From Sphaerolaimus hirsutus (Eukaryota > Nematoda > Chromadorea > Monhysterida > Sphaerolaimidae), in NCBI GenBank assembly GCA_964036195.1, contig OZ038451.1, forward strand, positions 17,508,747 to 17,572,746: a DNA stretch of 64,000 bases, written 5' to 3'. The position numbers and the translations under genes are program-made. Below are positions 24,535 through 37,800 of the stretch, piece after piece (within the stretch, counting starts at the first letter, position 1; each line of letters begins with the position of its first letter). Below the pieces are notes generated by a model. It searched no databases, was not told where the DNA came from, and worked only from the letters and a program-made list of their open reading frames with translations.

Positions 24535-25244
24535 TACCGTATTTCTTCTAGTAGAACGGCATACCTCTAATAGAACGGCCGGTTTTAGCATTTTTTGCAT
24601 TGAAAACAATTGAACGGCAGCCTCCAATTGAACGGCACCTCCAATAGAATGGCAGTTAGAAATTGCATTGTAACAATGCCAAAACACTAAGAAAATAGAT
24701 AACAAGAACGTTCGGAATAGTGATGTGAAAAGCGCCAAGCGCCAAAAGCGCCATGGCGCTTTTCTGACCCCTAGCGCCAAGCGCCAATGGCGCCAGAGCA
24801 AAATGGCGCCAAGCGCCAGAAGTGTCATGGCTTTTTGCTTTGTCAACTGCGCCATGCGCCAGCGCCAGGCATTTTGTTCCTGGTCAGCGCCAGGCATTTT
24901 TTTCCTGGCGCCGGTCAAAAATGGCGCCAAGCGCCAAAAGCGCTATGGCGCTTTTTGCTTTGGCGCTAGCGCCAGCGCCATGGCGCTTTCACATCACTAT
25001 GTAGTTCGGAGCATTCAAATACCTAAATGTTAAATCTCAAATTGATGCACTGAGACTAAAATAGTGCTCAGTTTCATTGAAAAATAAAGCTAAGAACACT
25101 AATTAAAAATTAAAAATGTGTGTAAAAAATTGTTCAAGCAAAAAGAACGGCAGCCTCCAATAGAACGGCACCTCAAATAGAACGGTAGGTAAAAAAGTTG
25201 ACGAAAAAATAGAACGGCACCCTTCTATTAGAAGAAATACGGTA
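24535..25244. mobile_element. TACCGTATT-tip element with AGAACGGCA body, nested
   Basis: It runs TACCGTATTTCTTCTAG to TAGAAGAAATACGGTA, with a body of AATAGAACGGCA words. A second palindrome made of GGCGCCA/AGCGCCA words (about 24721-25000) interrupts it, flanked by GTTCGGAA and GTTCGGAG. A relative of the outer element spans about 18110-19203. Confidence 0.75.
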
Positions 25245-28171
25245 GTTCATGCGGCGGCGCCGCGCCAACTATCAATGTCTAGTGGCAATAAGAAAAATAA
25301 GTCAATGCGAAAAAAACGCGACACGGCGACGGATGGATGTTTTCGATTTGTGAATAATCCCTCAATCGTACAACTGTAGCCAGACGAATGTCCTAAAGAA
25401 ATCTCAGTTTAGGCAAACTTTGAGGGGGCATATCGTCCGTGAATCGGTTTGCACAGCTTGATAATAACTCAATCAAAAACATCTTGTGACGTCACGGTGG
25501 TGAGATTCAGGTGAAAACAAACAGTGTTGCAAACGCCCACGCTGTACGTGCAACATATTTATGTCATTACGCCAATATACTTAATTGCTGATCACTTCGC
25601 AGATTATTGTAGTCAACAAAATAAATGGTGTATAATTTTTTTAAACTATTCCTGAAAAACGAGCGAACATTAATTTGATTGAACTTTTCTTTGTTGATGA
25701 CATTTTCTGAAATTTGATCGACGAAGCAGACGTGTACGTGGGCAGGCAGAAATTGACGGAACGATTTGTATTAAATATAAATATTTGCCAAATTTGCCAG
25801 AACGTAAAATATATTAAAATATACTTAATAATCTAACCACTCGCAACTTCAGTTTAGACAGTTCCAAATTGTTTTTGTCTATTTACGTGATTCACTATCT
25901 TTTACACAACCGGTGATCATTACCTTTCGCGCATGCAGTGTGTCTATGCATTCCCCCTCTACTTGTTTAAACATAAAAAAATACTTTTAAATTTCAAATT
26001 TTATATTTGAATATTTCGAGTATGGTTTAGGCAGTAGTTTTAGAGTTTTAGTATTCCTACGCTGAACTTGTTTTTCGATTTCGTTTTTTCATTTCCATCG
26101 TTGATACACACATAAAAATCATATTTCTTATTTAATAGTGTTTTATTTTATTTTCAATACATTGTATTATTTCACGTGACGAGTGCCAAGCTTACATCGA
26201 ATAAATATAGTGATACTCAATGTGCAATATTTCTTCTGCTAGAATCCCACCGTTTAATTTGTTCCGTTTGTTTTTCCTCCACTGCCTCGGAGGTAACGTT
26301 ATACCGTGTATCCTCGAATAGATCCCCGGCTGAGTTATTTTTTCCAAAAAAAATTTTTAGGGGGCAGTTATTCGGCGGGGGGAGTTATTTTATCCACACG
26401 CTCACAATAGGGGGGAGTTATTTCAAGGGAGAGTCTTTCGATGGGGATTTATTCAAGGGTATACGGTAAATAAAAATGTACCATACAGTTGAAACACTTT
26501 CGCACCTTGCATAGGTGCGAAATACTAAATATAAAGTACTCACATTAGAAGAAAAATGGTAGATCAAGTCAATGTGAATAAAATGGAACGAGGAATTCTG
26601 AATAAAACAACTCACTGGCCTCTTTATGGCGAGTTTGCAAAATTCGAGCCAGTTCAATTTTGGTAAGGTGAGAGTAAGTAAATAAGTACTAAAAGACGTG
26701 TGTATGTATTTATGTTCTGATAAGTGGGTAATAGCAAACATGGCAAAAAATAGTAGCATGATCAAAAACATCATCATACTTATAATGACCAGATTTGCAG
26801 ACAACGATGGAAAATACAAACACATATTAAACTGTTTTTGCATTGCTGTGTTTGCAAACACTGCTTTTGGGTAAAATAACAACTTACATTTTATCAAAAA
26901 CTATAGTTTTCACCAAAAACACAGAAATAGAAGCAGAGTTACTCACGTACTCAGAAAGTGTTTCTAAAGAAAACCTACCCATCGTTGCTTGTAGATCATG
27001 AACAAATTAGGTACATCAGTAAAAGACGCAAGCAAAACTGTAACATTCACACCAGGTTACCATTCCAAGAGTGAATTATGCCTGATATATAAATACACTC
27101 AAAATGCTTAACTATCTAAAAGTATGTATCTTAAATGTAATCAAGTTACGGCATTTGGTATTATTGGGGTGGCATCGAAATACAACAAAAACAACAATTT
27201 ATCTCAACACGAATCCACTAGCAATGAGAAGACAAGCCATGATACCTATACAACACTTGCTCACAGGTACTTATTTAAGTATACAGCGATCGGCGACTCA
27301 AGCCACATGATACGGTCCCGCGAAATTCCACGAACCCAACTACCGTATTTAATCGAATAATCCCCCAGAAAAAGAGAGTTGTTTAAAGTACCAAACTTTT
27401 TCAAAGTATGCGTATGCGCTAAGTATTTTGTTTTTACTCGCCCAGAGTACAGAAAGCGTAAAGTAAAAATTATTTAATTTTACTCGCGAGGAAATGAGAG
27501 TAAAATACCTTTTTCACCAGAAAGCGTAAATGTGAGTATTTTTTCTCAGGAAAGCGTAAAATGACGTTTTCTTTCTGGAAAAAGCATTATGAATGTTTAC
27601 CTTGGACAACAAAAAGGTGTTTTCTTTCTATTAATAAGTATTATATATGAACAGCAGGGGTCTCGAATGGCAAAAATACTTGTTCTGTACTCACAAAAAT
27701 TACTCTACTGTACTTTAGTACTCTCAAAAGTAAGCCTACAGGCGAGTACAGATACTTTTTTCAAAGTATGCGTATGCGTATTTACTCGGTACTAGAGTAT
27801 GCGTACTTTTTGAGTAAAAGGAAATACTCATTCACAACTGTGCCGAACAATCCTCCCGCCTCGAATAATTTCTCCCCGTTAGACGAGTGAGGAAAAAATA
27901 ATCCCCCACCGAAGGAAGAAAAAATGCTGCTCATATTTATTTTTATTTAAAAACGATCGATGAATTATTTTGTTATAAAGCATATTTCATAAAATGAATT
28001 GATAGGAACATGCTTGAAAATTTTGAAGAAAAAATAACACCCACTTGCCTATAAATCCTTTCGAATAGTCGCCCCTCAAAAGTCTGACGAAAAAATAATT
28101 CAGCGGGGGAATTTTTCGAGCAAATACGGCGTAAAATCATTCTTTATAAACTCACTAGCCGTGACAACTAG

Positions 28172-28343
28172 GTGCCACTCCCAGACGTTGTAAAATGTCA
28201 TAAATACGAAGTGTCAAATGTCATGTAATATGTCAAGCGTCCGGTAAAAAATAGATGAAAATTTTACATTTTACAGTGTATTTACTATTTTACACGACTT
28301 TGATATATATTGCATGACATTTTACAGCGTCTCTGAGTGGCCC
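28172..28343. mobile_element. Introner-family foldback copy
   Basis: The tips are GTGCCACTCCCAGACG and CGTCTCTGAGTGGCCC; flanking triplets are TAG and CAG. A second, more decayed relative follows at about 28372-28528 (ends near CCAAACCCTGTAAAATG and GCAGGACCAGCCC, then CAG). Both lie downstream of the last syntaxin anchor exon. Confidence 0.7.
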
Positions 28344-28795
28344 CAGATGCACCGCTGGTCCCTAATAGCCGGTGTACCAAACCCTGTAAAATGTCAGAAT
28401 TTTTTAAGTATATCATGTAAAAAATATTTACTTTCTTCGGTAAAGTGTAAACGAATATTCATCGGGCATTTCAAATCCTGCACGACACTTACGAACTTTA
28501 GACAGTTTACAGGCAGCAGGACCAGCCCCAGTGAATCGCCGTGAAGTGACAAATTCTCGTGACTGTTTCGGCAATTTTTAGTGTTGTAAAAACGCCATGG
28601 CGGTGGCGCCGGTACTAGCGCAAACGCAGAAGGCACCATGGCGCTTGGCGCCAAAGTCATGGCGCTTTTCTGCTATCGTAAATACCCTCGCACCTGACAT
28701 GACGTTCGAAGCACGCCAAAAATCTGTCACTTGACCCAACGATTGGGACCAGCCCCAGAACGGCACATTTTTATCACTGGACAAATTTGCCGAGA

Positions 28796-28888
28796 TCAAT
28801 CACCACCGAACGGGCCAAACTTGAACACGAGCAGCAATATGACGATTATGACGATCACGGTTACGCAGGCGAGGATCATCAGCTTTTT
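28796..28888 (-). CDS. Syx1A: Syntaxin-1 alternative terminal anchor exon 3
   Basis: After CTTCACAG, 30 codons read [20 protein letters not shown] then [10 protein letters not shown] and TGA. It is the most distal of the three anchor exons and defines the 3' limit of the coding region seen here. The Cys near the start of the hydrophobic segment could be lipid-modified, as syntaxin anchors sometimes are; that is conjecture. Confidence 0.8.
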   Translation of the reverse strand, partial: KKLMILACVTVIVIIVILLLVFKFGPFGGD

Positions 28889-31800
28889 CTGTGAAGGTTG
28901 GAAATTGTTTTCGCCCATCACCGACAGAATCATTTAGGAATCACGAAAGCCCACCACCCAAAATGTTTTGGAAAAATTCCAAATTTGGATCCCCGTCGTA
29001 TTTATGTCAATAAATATTTATCTTTATTGGTTCATTTTCAGTCAACTTCGGTGGATGTATGTTGTAATTAAAAGGTATGTATGTGAATGGAGTGTGCGCC
29101 AATAAATATATCCCGTCGGCTAATATGGATCGTTATAAAATTTTCAAAAGATTTTATCCAAAATTCTGCAAGAGTTTCTGCCGAGTGGTTCATTCACTCT
29201 TCATCACATTGAAATGCACGGTTGTTGCGGTACGTGAAGGATTTTTTTCATAAAAAATAGGCCCACGTAATACATGCACGCGGATATTTGAAGAGAGAAA
29301 CGATGGGATATACTTCTGCACTTTTTATCACCAACATTATGCACGAACAATAGTCCACTTCACAACCAGCGAAAAATAAGAGAGCAGACATCACAATTTA
29401 CGGACTAGGCAACCCCAATTTTCAGATTGCGGAAAAACTGAAATGAAACACCATTTTTTAGAACAACACTGAAAAAAGCTACCTGCAATGTAGCATGCGG
29501 TGGATAACATGTGGGGAAGACATTGAAAAATTCAATGGGATCCCTTTTTATGTGCCATCATAAAATGTACCAGGTTTGTTCTAAAACTACCCGGGCATTG
29601 ACTTCATTTACAGCAACGTGGAGCTGCTGTAGTCAACTTAAAATCTGTTATATTTACCCTCAGAACAAACCAAGTAACTTCTATTTTCGCATAACCACAA
29701 AACACGAATAACGTGACACAAATCACGACACCAATCACAAAATTTCAAGCATGACCATTTCGGGCACTAAAACCCACTGCTAAAAATAAGAGGAAAGTGA
29801 AAATGTAATATTGATAATTTACGACAGCCAGAGACAGCTTCAACGAACGAGACGCCAGACAACACGATCCCTTGCTACAGATAAAAGAAAAAGATTGCTC
29901 AAAAGCACAGTAAATATTTTAGAAACCTGCGCCCAGATCCAATTGAGGCGTCTACCTCTAGAAGTCGACAAGTCCACAAAATGCGATTTTGAGTAAATCG
30001 CATTTTAAGTTTCCGATCCAATTCGAGGTTCATCCTGCGTGTCCAATTTGGCTCTCCCGCGCCTACCATCATGTTCCAAATGTTGACAATAAAGCATCAA
30101 ATTTTTAGCATCTTCTCTCAACGTATACGTGGAAAATGTGGTGTCCATAAAATTACATTTAGACAGAGCAAAACTGTTTTGGGGAGGGAAATGGACTAGT
30201 CGACTCCTTGCACTAACAAACATTTTTGTTCCTGGCCTGGATGATTCTCCCTTATGGTCAATTTATGGACTTGTCGACTTTTTGAAGTAGCTGTCCATGA
30301 CGGACATATCACATTTCTTGCTATTTTTTCCCAAAGAAAAAGGATGAAGAGGATGGACTTGTGGACTTCTTGCTCTAAACTAAGTGGACTTGTCGACTTC
30401 TTGCTGAATTTTTGTTTGCATTTTTCAAACAATGTCAAAATTGGCACTATGCCATATGGGCATGTGAGGTCAAAAAATTTATGGAAAATTATGAAAAATG
30501 TGCGGGAGTAGCCCAGATGGCCTAACGCAAAATTTTCATATTTTGGACTTGTCGACTTTTAGAAGTAGACGCCTCAATTGTAACGTCAAAAGTAGCTCGC
30601 AATAAGGCGCCCAACACAATGTAGGGTTCACTTTCAGTCTTTCGCCATGTTCCTGAACATGCTGATCACCCACAGGAGTAGCAGACCGATGGCGATTGTG
30701 ACCACAACCATGATGATAAGGGCCTTCTGCGATCGAGTGGGGCCGGGGTCGGGTTTACTAGTATTTAGATAACATTATACACGATATTGGCGGCTCGCAC
30801 ACTAGTTGACACACGAGTGTCAACTGGTCTGTGTCAACTCAGATTTCGGCTTCACGTGTCACAGAGTTATCTCCAAATGCACATGCGGCAATGTTGAAGA
30901 ATAAATATCACGGCAAGTGCATTGGTAGATCGCTCTGGGACACATGAAGCTGAAATCTGAGTTGACACAGACCAGTTGACGCAAGTATGTCAACTAGTGT
31001 GTGGTCCGCCATTGTAACGAACACTAGAGAAGCAGTGGTGATTGATGGAACCTGGATTTGAGCCGTGGAGAACATATATTAGGTAGACAAAAATTTTCAT
31101 TTTCCAGTTGTACAGAATTCACAAAAAAACGGATTATTTTTGACGGCAAACAAATCGTTTAATTCCACTAATCATGTGTACAAAGTGCATGTACCACAAA
31201 AGTAAAGGAAGAACGGCACAATACATACCCGTTGACACTGTTAATAAGAATTCATATGACAAAAGACAGAAATTTTTGTCAATGGGTACATAATGTCATA
31301 GAATCTGAAAATAAATAAATAAATAAATAAATGAAAAGATAAAGTCGGACATTAACGGTGTGAGCAAAAATTTAACAGAGAACGATAAAAACGGCCCACA
31401 CACTAGTGACAACGACACTAAATGTCAACTGGTCCCGATCCCAATACAAAGCTTGCTGACGAGCCGACGAATAACGTTCAAATGCAAAATGGCTGAATAA
31501 GGTTGGAAATGTGAGTGTTGGAAAAATGTTGCGGTAAAAATATGTGCAATGTACAAGGTTGGCATGTGTATACAATAATGAGTTTGGTTACTCCTCAGCA
31601 AGCTTTGCATTGGGATGGGAACCAGTTGACATGTGGTGCCGCTGTAACTATTGCGTGTAGGGCCAATACGCGAGCGAAAAATCCCAGGAAATCCCAGAAT
31701 TGTTGGTCAGTGAGTAAACGCTGATCTTCAATGGTTTGGTAGAATCGGGACAGTGGCCACATTGACCAGATAAATGACATCAGAGTTGGGAAAATGTGGT

Positions 31801-34800
31801 GGGGATGGGAACAAGATGAACTTTGAATAATTGGTTACAACGTTATTTAAGCTGTGCTGTCTTTTTGAGATTCAGATACCGCAAATCCTCGAATACTTCC
31901 ACAGTGGCCAGTTCCGCAGGTTGACAAGTGCTTTACTCTTGACTCTTGACTTGGCTCTTGACTTTCACTTGATTCTTGACTTTGTAACTTGCGAACCGGC
32001 AAGTGACAAAGTCAAGAGTCAAGGTAAAGATCAAGAGCCAAGTCAAGACTCAAGTAAAGAGTCAAGAGTAAAGCACTTGTCAACATACAGGACTGGTCCA
32101 AGGAGTTTTTTTCCAGCATTTTGTGACTGGGATGAGATTCGAATAAAACAATTTTTTCGAGAATTTGCCGTATTCAACTATGCGACATCCCTATCACTTT
32201 ACATAAAAACTGTTTTTACTTGGAGACTTCAAGATAGATTGTTCTGAAAGACAGCATATTCGGGGTCATAGAAAACTGAGATTCCGGAGGGGCTGGTGGG
32301 GGCAGACACCCTTTCTCTCCTACCAAACCCATGATGATCTCGCAGTCTGATCAGCAAAGTCATGGATGCTTATCTGCACGGGTGACTGAAGGTCAATATT
32401 TTTACAATACGAACAATATAAAACAGGCGCAGCACAGGAGCCGGATTTAGTGGATTTGCGCTTTGAACTTATCTTCTTCAAAAAGATGCTGCTTAAAGCT
32501 CAACTCTAAAAATGCGTAACTATCACATAGAAATTCTCTACTCTCACAAAAACACCAGAAATGCATGGGCTAAAGAATGAAGGTTCAATGTGCGCATGGT
32601 ATTCCTGTTGTAATACCACGAACACACGCTGAAATTTTCCTCCATATTGTTTGATGTCTTGATATAACGTGAAAATAGCCCCTAGCAATTGTATAAGCAT
32701 AAAAGTTACTGTAGTGTTACACCCGCTTCCATCTCGCTTAGATATTGGCGGTCCACACACTAGTTGACAGATGTGTGCCAAATGGCCTGTGTCTACTCAG
32801 ATTCAGGCTGCCGCCTTGTTAGGTTTAGGTGTCGCACAGCGCCAAATGCACATGCGGAAATGTAGAACAACAAATATTCCGGCAAGTGCATTGGAAGATT
32901 GCTCTGCGACACGTGAAGCCGGAATCGGAGTTGACACACTGTGTAAACTAGTGTGTGGGCCGCCATTCACACCTAAAAAACTTTACCGCTACTCTTGCAT
33001 TTGGGTGAAATCTCAACCGTCCACGAGCACAACGCACCATAAATACGATTGCACAATACAACAACATTGCATTCGAATCACTCGACCACTAGCAACATCG
33101 CAAAACCAACGCAAGGCAAGGCACATAGCAACAAAATGAAAAAGGTCGTAAAATCCGGGCGCTAAGTCGATCCTTTCATCGAGAAAATGATGACGATGAT
33201 TACGATGATGATGACGATCAGCAGGAACAGGAAGATGATCACTTTTTTCTGCGAGGAGCAAAGCAAACAAGGTGCACAGGAACAACACAAAACACTGCCG
33301 TGCAACCACACTGAACATGCGCCAGTGTCCGTGAATGAAAAAATAACCGTGTAGGGCCAAATCGGCAAAATGGCACTTCCCCATTTGGCATATCGTCAAA
33401 AAAATTCAACCCAGAATGTTGTGAAAATGATACCCGTGGAAACTGAACACCGAAAAATCCTAGAAGTAAAAATCCGCGCCACCGAATTGAAAACGGAAGG
33501 TAAGCCCGGCAAAAAATGGCCACCTTCCAAGCGATATTCGCTTACTTTACGCGCGGATTTTTGGAAGGCGACCGCCTTCTTCGTGTCGGACACGGCCGCG
33601 TCCACCCAGTTGACAGTTTTGTCCACATTATACTCAATTCGATCGACGATCTCCCCCTAAAACGGGAGGCCCCCAATTACAACTTTGCACTGTCAAAGGG
33701 CGCACCTTTCTCGCGGCCGCCTGGTATTGCATGGCTTTTTTCATGTCGCTAGTCGCCCGATCGACGTACTCCTTGGCGTGCTCCACGTTGTACTCGATCC
33801 GGTCTACCATTTCGCCCTAATTGGTGCGGTGCGAAACGGGACACTTTAGTACGTTGTATTGGATGGGATAAAACGATGATGCGATTTCAAAATCGGGTTT
33901 CACTCAAAAGAAAACAAAAGTTTCGGCAATGCTGCCAAACGGTCGCCACATTCTGCGTCCACATAACTAAGGGGGGATAGGGTGAACGGGGCAGGTCTGA
34001 TACGCACATCTGCCCATTACGCACATTTGCCCGTTTTTTCACTTGACACTTTTTCAAGTGATTTTCAGATATGAGTAAAGTGAAAAAAAGTTGCGCAATG
34101 ACAATAGTGAACTTTTTTCACTTCACTCATACCTGTAAATAACTTGACACATTTTAAAGTGATTTTCAGATATGAGTGAAGTGAAAAAAGTTCACTAATG
34201 TCATTGCGCAGCGCTTTTCACTTCACTCATATCTGAAAATCACTTAAAAAAGTGTCAAGTGAAAAAAACGGGCAAATGTGCGTAACGGGCAGATGTGCGT
34301 ATCAGTGCACCCCCAGGGTGAACTACCCTAAATTTTTTAATTGTAGATTTATGGTAATCATGACCAATGAGGGATTTTTGGCCATTATTAAAAGCATTGT
34401 ATATTTGTGTGCAAAATAGATTGCACAATCTAATCACACTCCGCGGACCGCATGCTATGCATTTCTCTGAACGAAACACTGCACCATGACCAGGGTAGGC
34501 AAAATCTCAGAAAAAAATAATGATAAAATAAAAATAAAATAGAAAATTGAAGAATAAAATAAAATAAAATGGAAAATTTCAAAATAAAAATAAAAATAGT
34601 AAAAAAATTCGAATTTTTGTAAATTTTTTTGTAAAATTGTATACAAATTCATATTTTTGTAAAAATTGTATAAAAATTCATCTTTTTTGTAAAAAATTTT
34701 ATTGTGTTGCTTGGGGTTCAACCTGTTTATTTGCAGAACTGGGGCAGTCCCAAGCCCTATAAAGTGTCAAATGTCATATGAAATGTCATGCAAAGTCTCA

Positions 34801-37800
34801 ATTGTCATGACAAATGTTAAGTAAGGTGTCAATTGTCATGACAAGTATAAATTAAGGTGGAAACTGTCAAGCAAATTGTATCCAAATCTTATGTTTTGTA
34901 TCCAAATCTGATGTTTTGTATCCAAATCTTGATGTTGTTTTTGTATCAAATCTTATGTGAACGTTTGGATACAAAACCATAAGATTTGGATACCAAAATC
35001 TTAATATTTGGATACCAAAACATAAGATGTGGTTACACAATTTATACTTTGCATGACATTTGTCATGACAATTTACACTTTGCTTGACATTTGAGATGTC
35101 AATTGATTCTACTTTACATTTGTCATGACAATTAACACCTTGCATGTTATTTGTACGAATGTGCCAGCACACTAGTAGTACTTCCACTGACAATGCAAAC
35201 CATTCATATCAATAATTGTAACTTAAGACTTGCAACTAGCTAACAATACCAACTGCATGCAACTTCTGTAAAGTAATGGAAAAATTTGTCACATGTTTTT
35301 CATGTTTAGGTCTTATTATAACATTTTTCTTGCCTTGCATGCAAGATTCTGATTTTTTGTAAAATTTCTGTAAATTTTTTGTAAAATGGTCCATTTTATT
35401 ATTTTATTAACATTTTGGAATAAAATAAAATAAAATGAAACAAGAATAAAATAAAAATAAAATACATTTTTATACAATTTGTATACAAATGATTTTTATA
35501 AAACCAACCCTGACCATGACGTCATCATCAATAATAAAAAAATTGCCCAAGAAGATAAATTTTTTTTCATTATTCTAGGCAGGAAACATGTGTACGATTG
35601 TACTCGACTCCGCCTATTTCTGTTCAAAATAGTCTTATTTTTGTGTGAAAGTGCATACATCTTGCTCACGCGTTATCAGCTAAAACATAAGGGCGCAGCG
35701 CATACTTTGTGGTCCGCCGAGTATAAGCATAGCCGACGATCTGAATATCACCCCCATTCTACACAAACACACAAAATCCAACTGTAACCCCACCTGACTC
35801 TCGACCAACATGGCCATGTCCATGAACATGTCGTGCAGCTCGCGTATGCTGCTCTCCAACTTCATGATGTCGTTGTGTCTCGCCTCGATGTCGGCCAGCG
35901 TCTGTTTCGCCTGCGCCGTGTCCGTGATGATGCCTTGGGTGAAGACGCCCGCGTCGCCCGACTCGAGCATCTCCTCCAGTTGCTCCGACGAGACGTGCTT
36001 GCCCGCTGAAACAGAGAGGGGTGGGGGTTGATAAGTTGATTTTAGTTACATGTTGCATGCAGGGTTCTTTTATAAGATGAAGTCGGCGCAACGTGACTTG
36101 ATGCGAATCACAACACGGTTTTTGGCGTTAGGCGCTCTTTAGAAAAAATGACTGATGACTCTAATATATTTTAATTATAGCGTATTTTTTCGGGCTGTAT
36201 GTAAATGGACCTGTATACCCGTTCAACGGCAGCCCCCCACCTATAGTATCTGGTGCCCTTACAATCATTTTTATCGTAACTTAATTCCACAGCACTACAC
36301 GCCGCGCCAAGAACCGCCACTTCAACCAAAACGCACCGATATCCATCTGTCTAGTTATTCTGTTCTTGCACCGCTCTCTGTACTCTGTCTGCGTCTTGTT
36401 GTAGTCGGTCATCACCTCGACGAACTTGCGCGACAGCGTGCTGTGCTGCGTCTTGCGGATGCGGAAGTCGGCGCTGGCCGCCGAGCCGGACGCCTCCTCT
36501 TGCTCGATCGACTGTTCGATTACTGTGAGACGATGCGAGGGTTTGTGAGTGATGCGATTGCAGCGTGAAGGTTTGGTGCACCGCACCGCTGGCCCATGGT
36601 TTATCGAAGGCCCATTGTCCTTCGATCCCTTGAAAAAGCTTACAGAAAATACTGAAATCTGAAATACGTTTTCTGTACTCGCGTACTTTCAAAAAGAGCG
36701 CATAAAGGTGAGTACCGGTATTTTTTCAGGAGGAAACGTAAATCTATTTACTCAGTACTCGAGTATTAACTGCTACACGAAAACGTCAGCGTCACAGAAA
36801 AAAGTTGCACACCATATCAATAACGAAACTGAACTGTGTGCTACGAGTTGTGTACGCCGTCAAGTGTATTTTGCATTTTACCGTTGGGCCCATGGTGACG
36901 TTTTCTCATCAGGACAAAGCTATTTTATCATGTAAGCAGCAACGCGACGTACCTTTGAGCTTGCCGCGAACTTTGTTCGCAGTCTTTTTGATGTTGGCCA
37001 TCAGCTCGTCCAACTCTTCTTTTAGCCCTGCGATGTCCAGATAATGTTAAATATCAAAACAAACACAAGTGTACGTTCTAAATTTTGCAAGCCCGACACA
37101 GAATAGGGGCTAATTGAAATCCCAACAGGAAAGAAAATCCCCCCTCCCCAAAAAAAAAAAAATATTTTTGACATGTCGAAAACATTCCAAACGTAAATTT
37201 CAGGGAAGTTCATGTGGTCACAGAAAATTTCGTCCATTGCTGCGCATACTTTTTCCAAAGTACATGTACACCTAGTCCCCTCCCACATCAAAAACATCTC
37301 AGACACTTTTCTGATTACAAATATAAAAAATAGTTGCATAACGAACTGGGGTCGTTGACTGGGTTGGAGAGGATCTCCGAGTGTTTCTTCTTGACTTCCT
37401 CCACATTTTGCTGGATCAAATCGATGCTGCATCGGATCTCCTCAACCTGGGTGTGAATTTATTTGTTCGTTTCTGAGTTTTAGGTACATGATGTGTACAT
37501 TTGGTTTTCAAATGATATGTTTGTGTTGATTATATTCCCATTTGAGCAGTATTTTGTATTTTGAGCGTGGTTTCATGTGGGTTTTTTCACACAATTCAGA
37601 CATGAATCATGGCATTATTCAGGCATTCTTGACATTCAGGCACCTCATATTCAATTTCGCACTGCTGTGTCAACTTCACTCTCGCAGAATTTCATACAAA
37701 TTAATTTTGCACTCGTGAAGCAGACATCAGCTGTGCAAAGTTACCAGGTGCACATAGGGCTCTGAGAGACTTGCGCATCAATAAATCAATTTCCTTCGCC

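Larger units (their letters stand above)
24328..28795. other. Intergenic region between gene A and syntaxin-1
   Basis: It includes the 5' side of gene A. Repeats listed above fill much of it; about 25250-26300 has no recognised repeat or gene and is AT-rich. GAGTACTTTTT-word repeats occur at about 27390-27830. Confidence 0.5.

Noticed and set aside
24424-24930. 168-residue minus-strand frame
   Set aside because: It crosses the nested TACCGTATT and GGCGCCA palindromes; its repeated Ala-Trp-Arg segments come from the GGCGCCA word.
31831-32247. 138-residue plus-strand frame
   Set aside because: It runs through the CTCTTGACTT palindrome at 31905-32099 and shows no domain or splice support.
30634-33248. 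Terminal anchor exons as relics of separate syntaxin genes
   Set aside because: None has its own upstream Habc or SNARE exons, and all share phase and start pattern with the main gene, which fits alternative terminal exons better.
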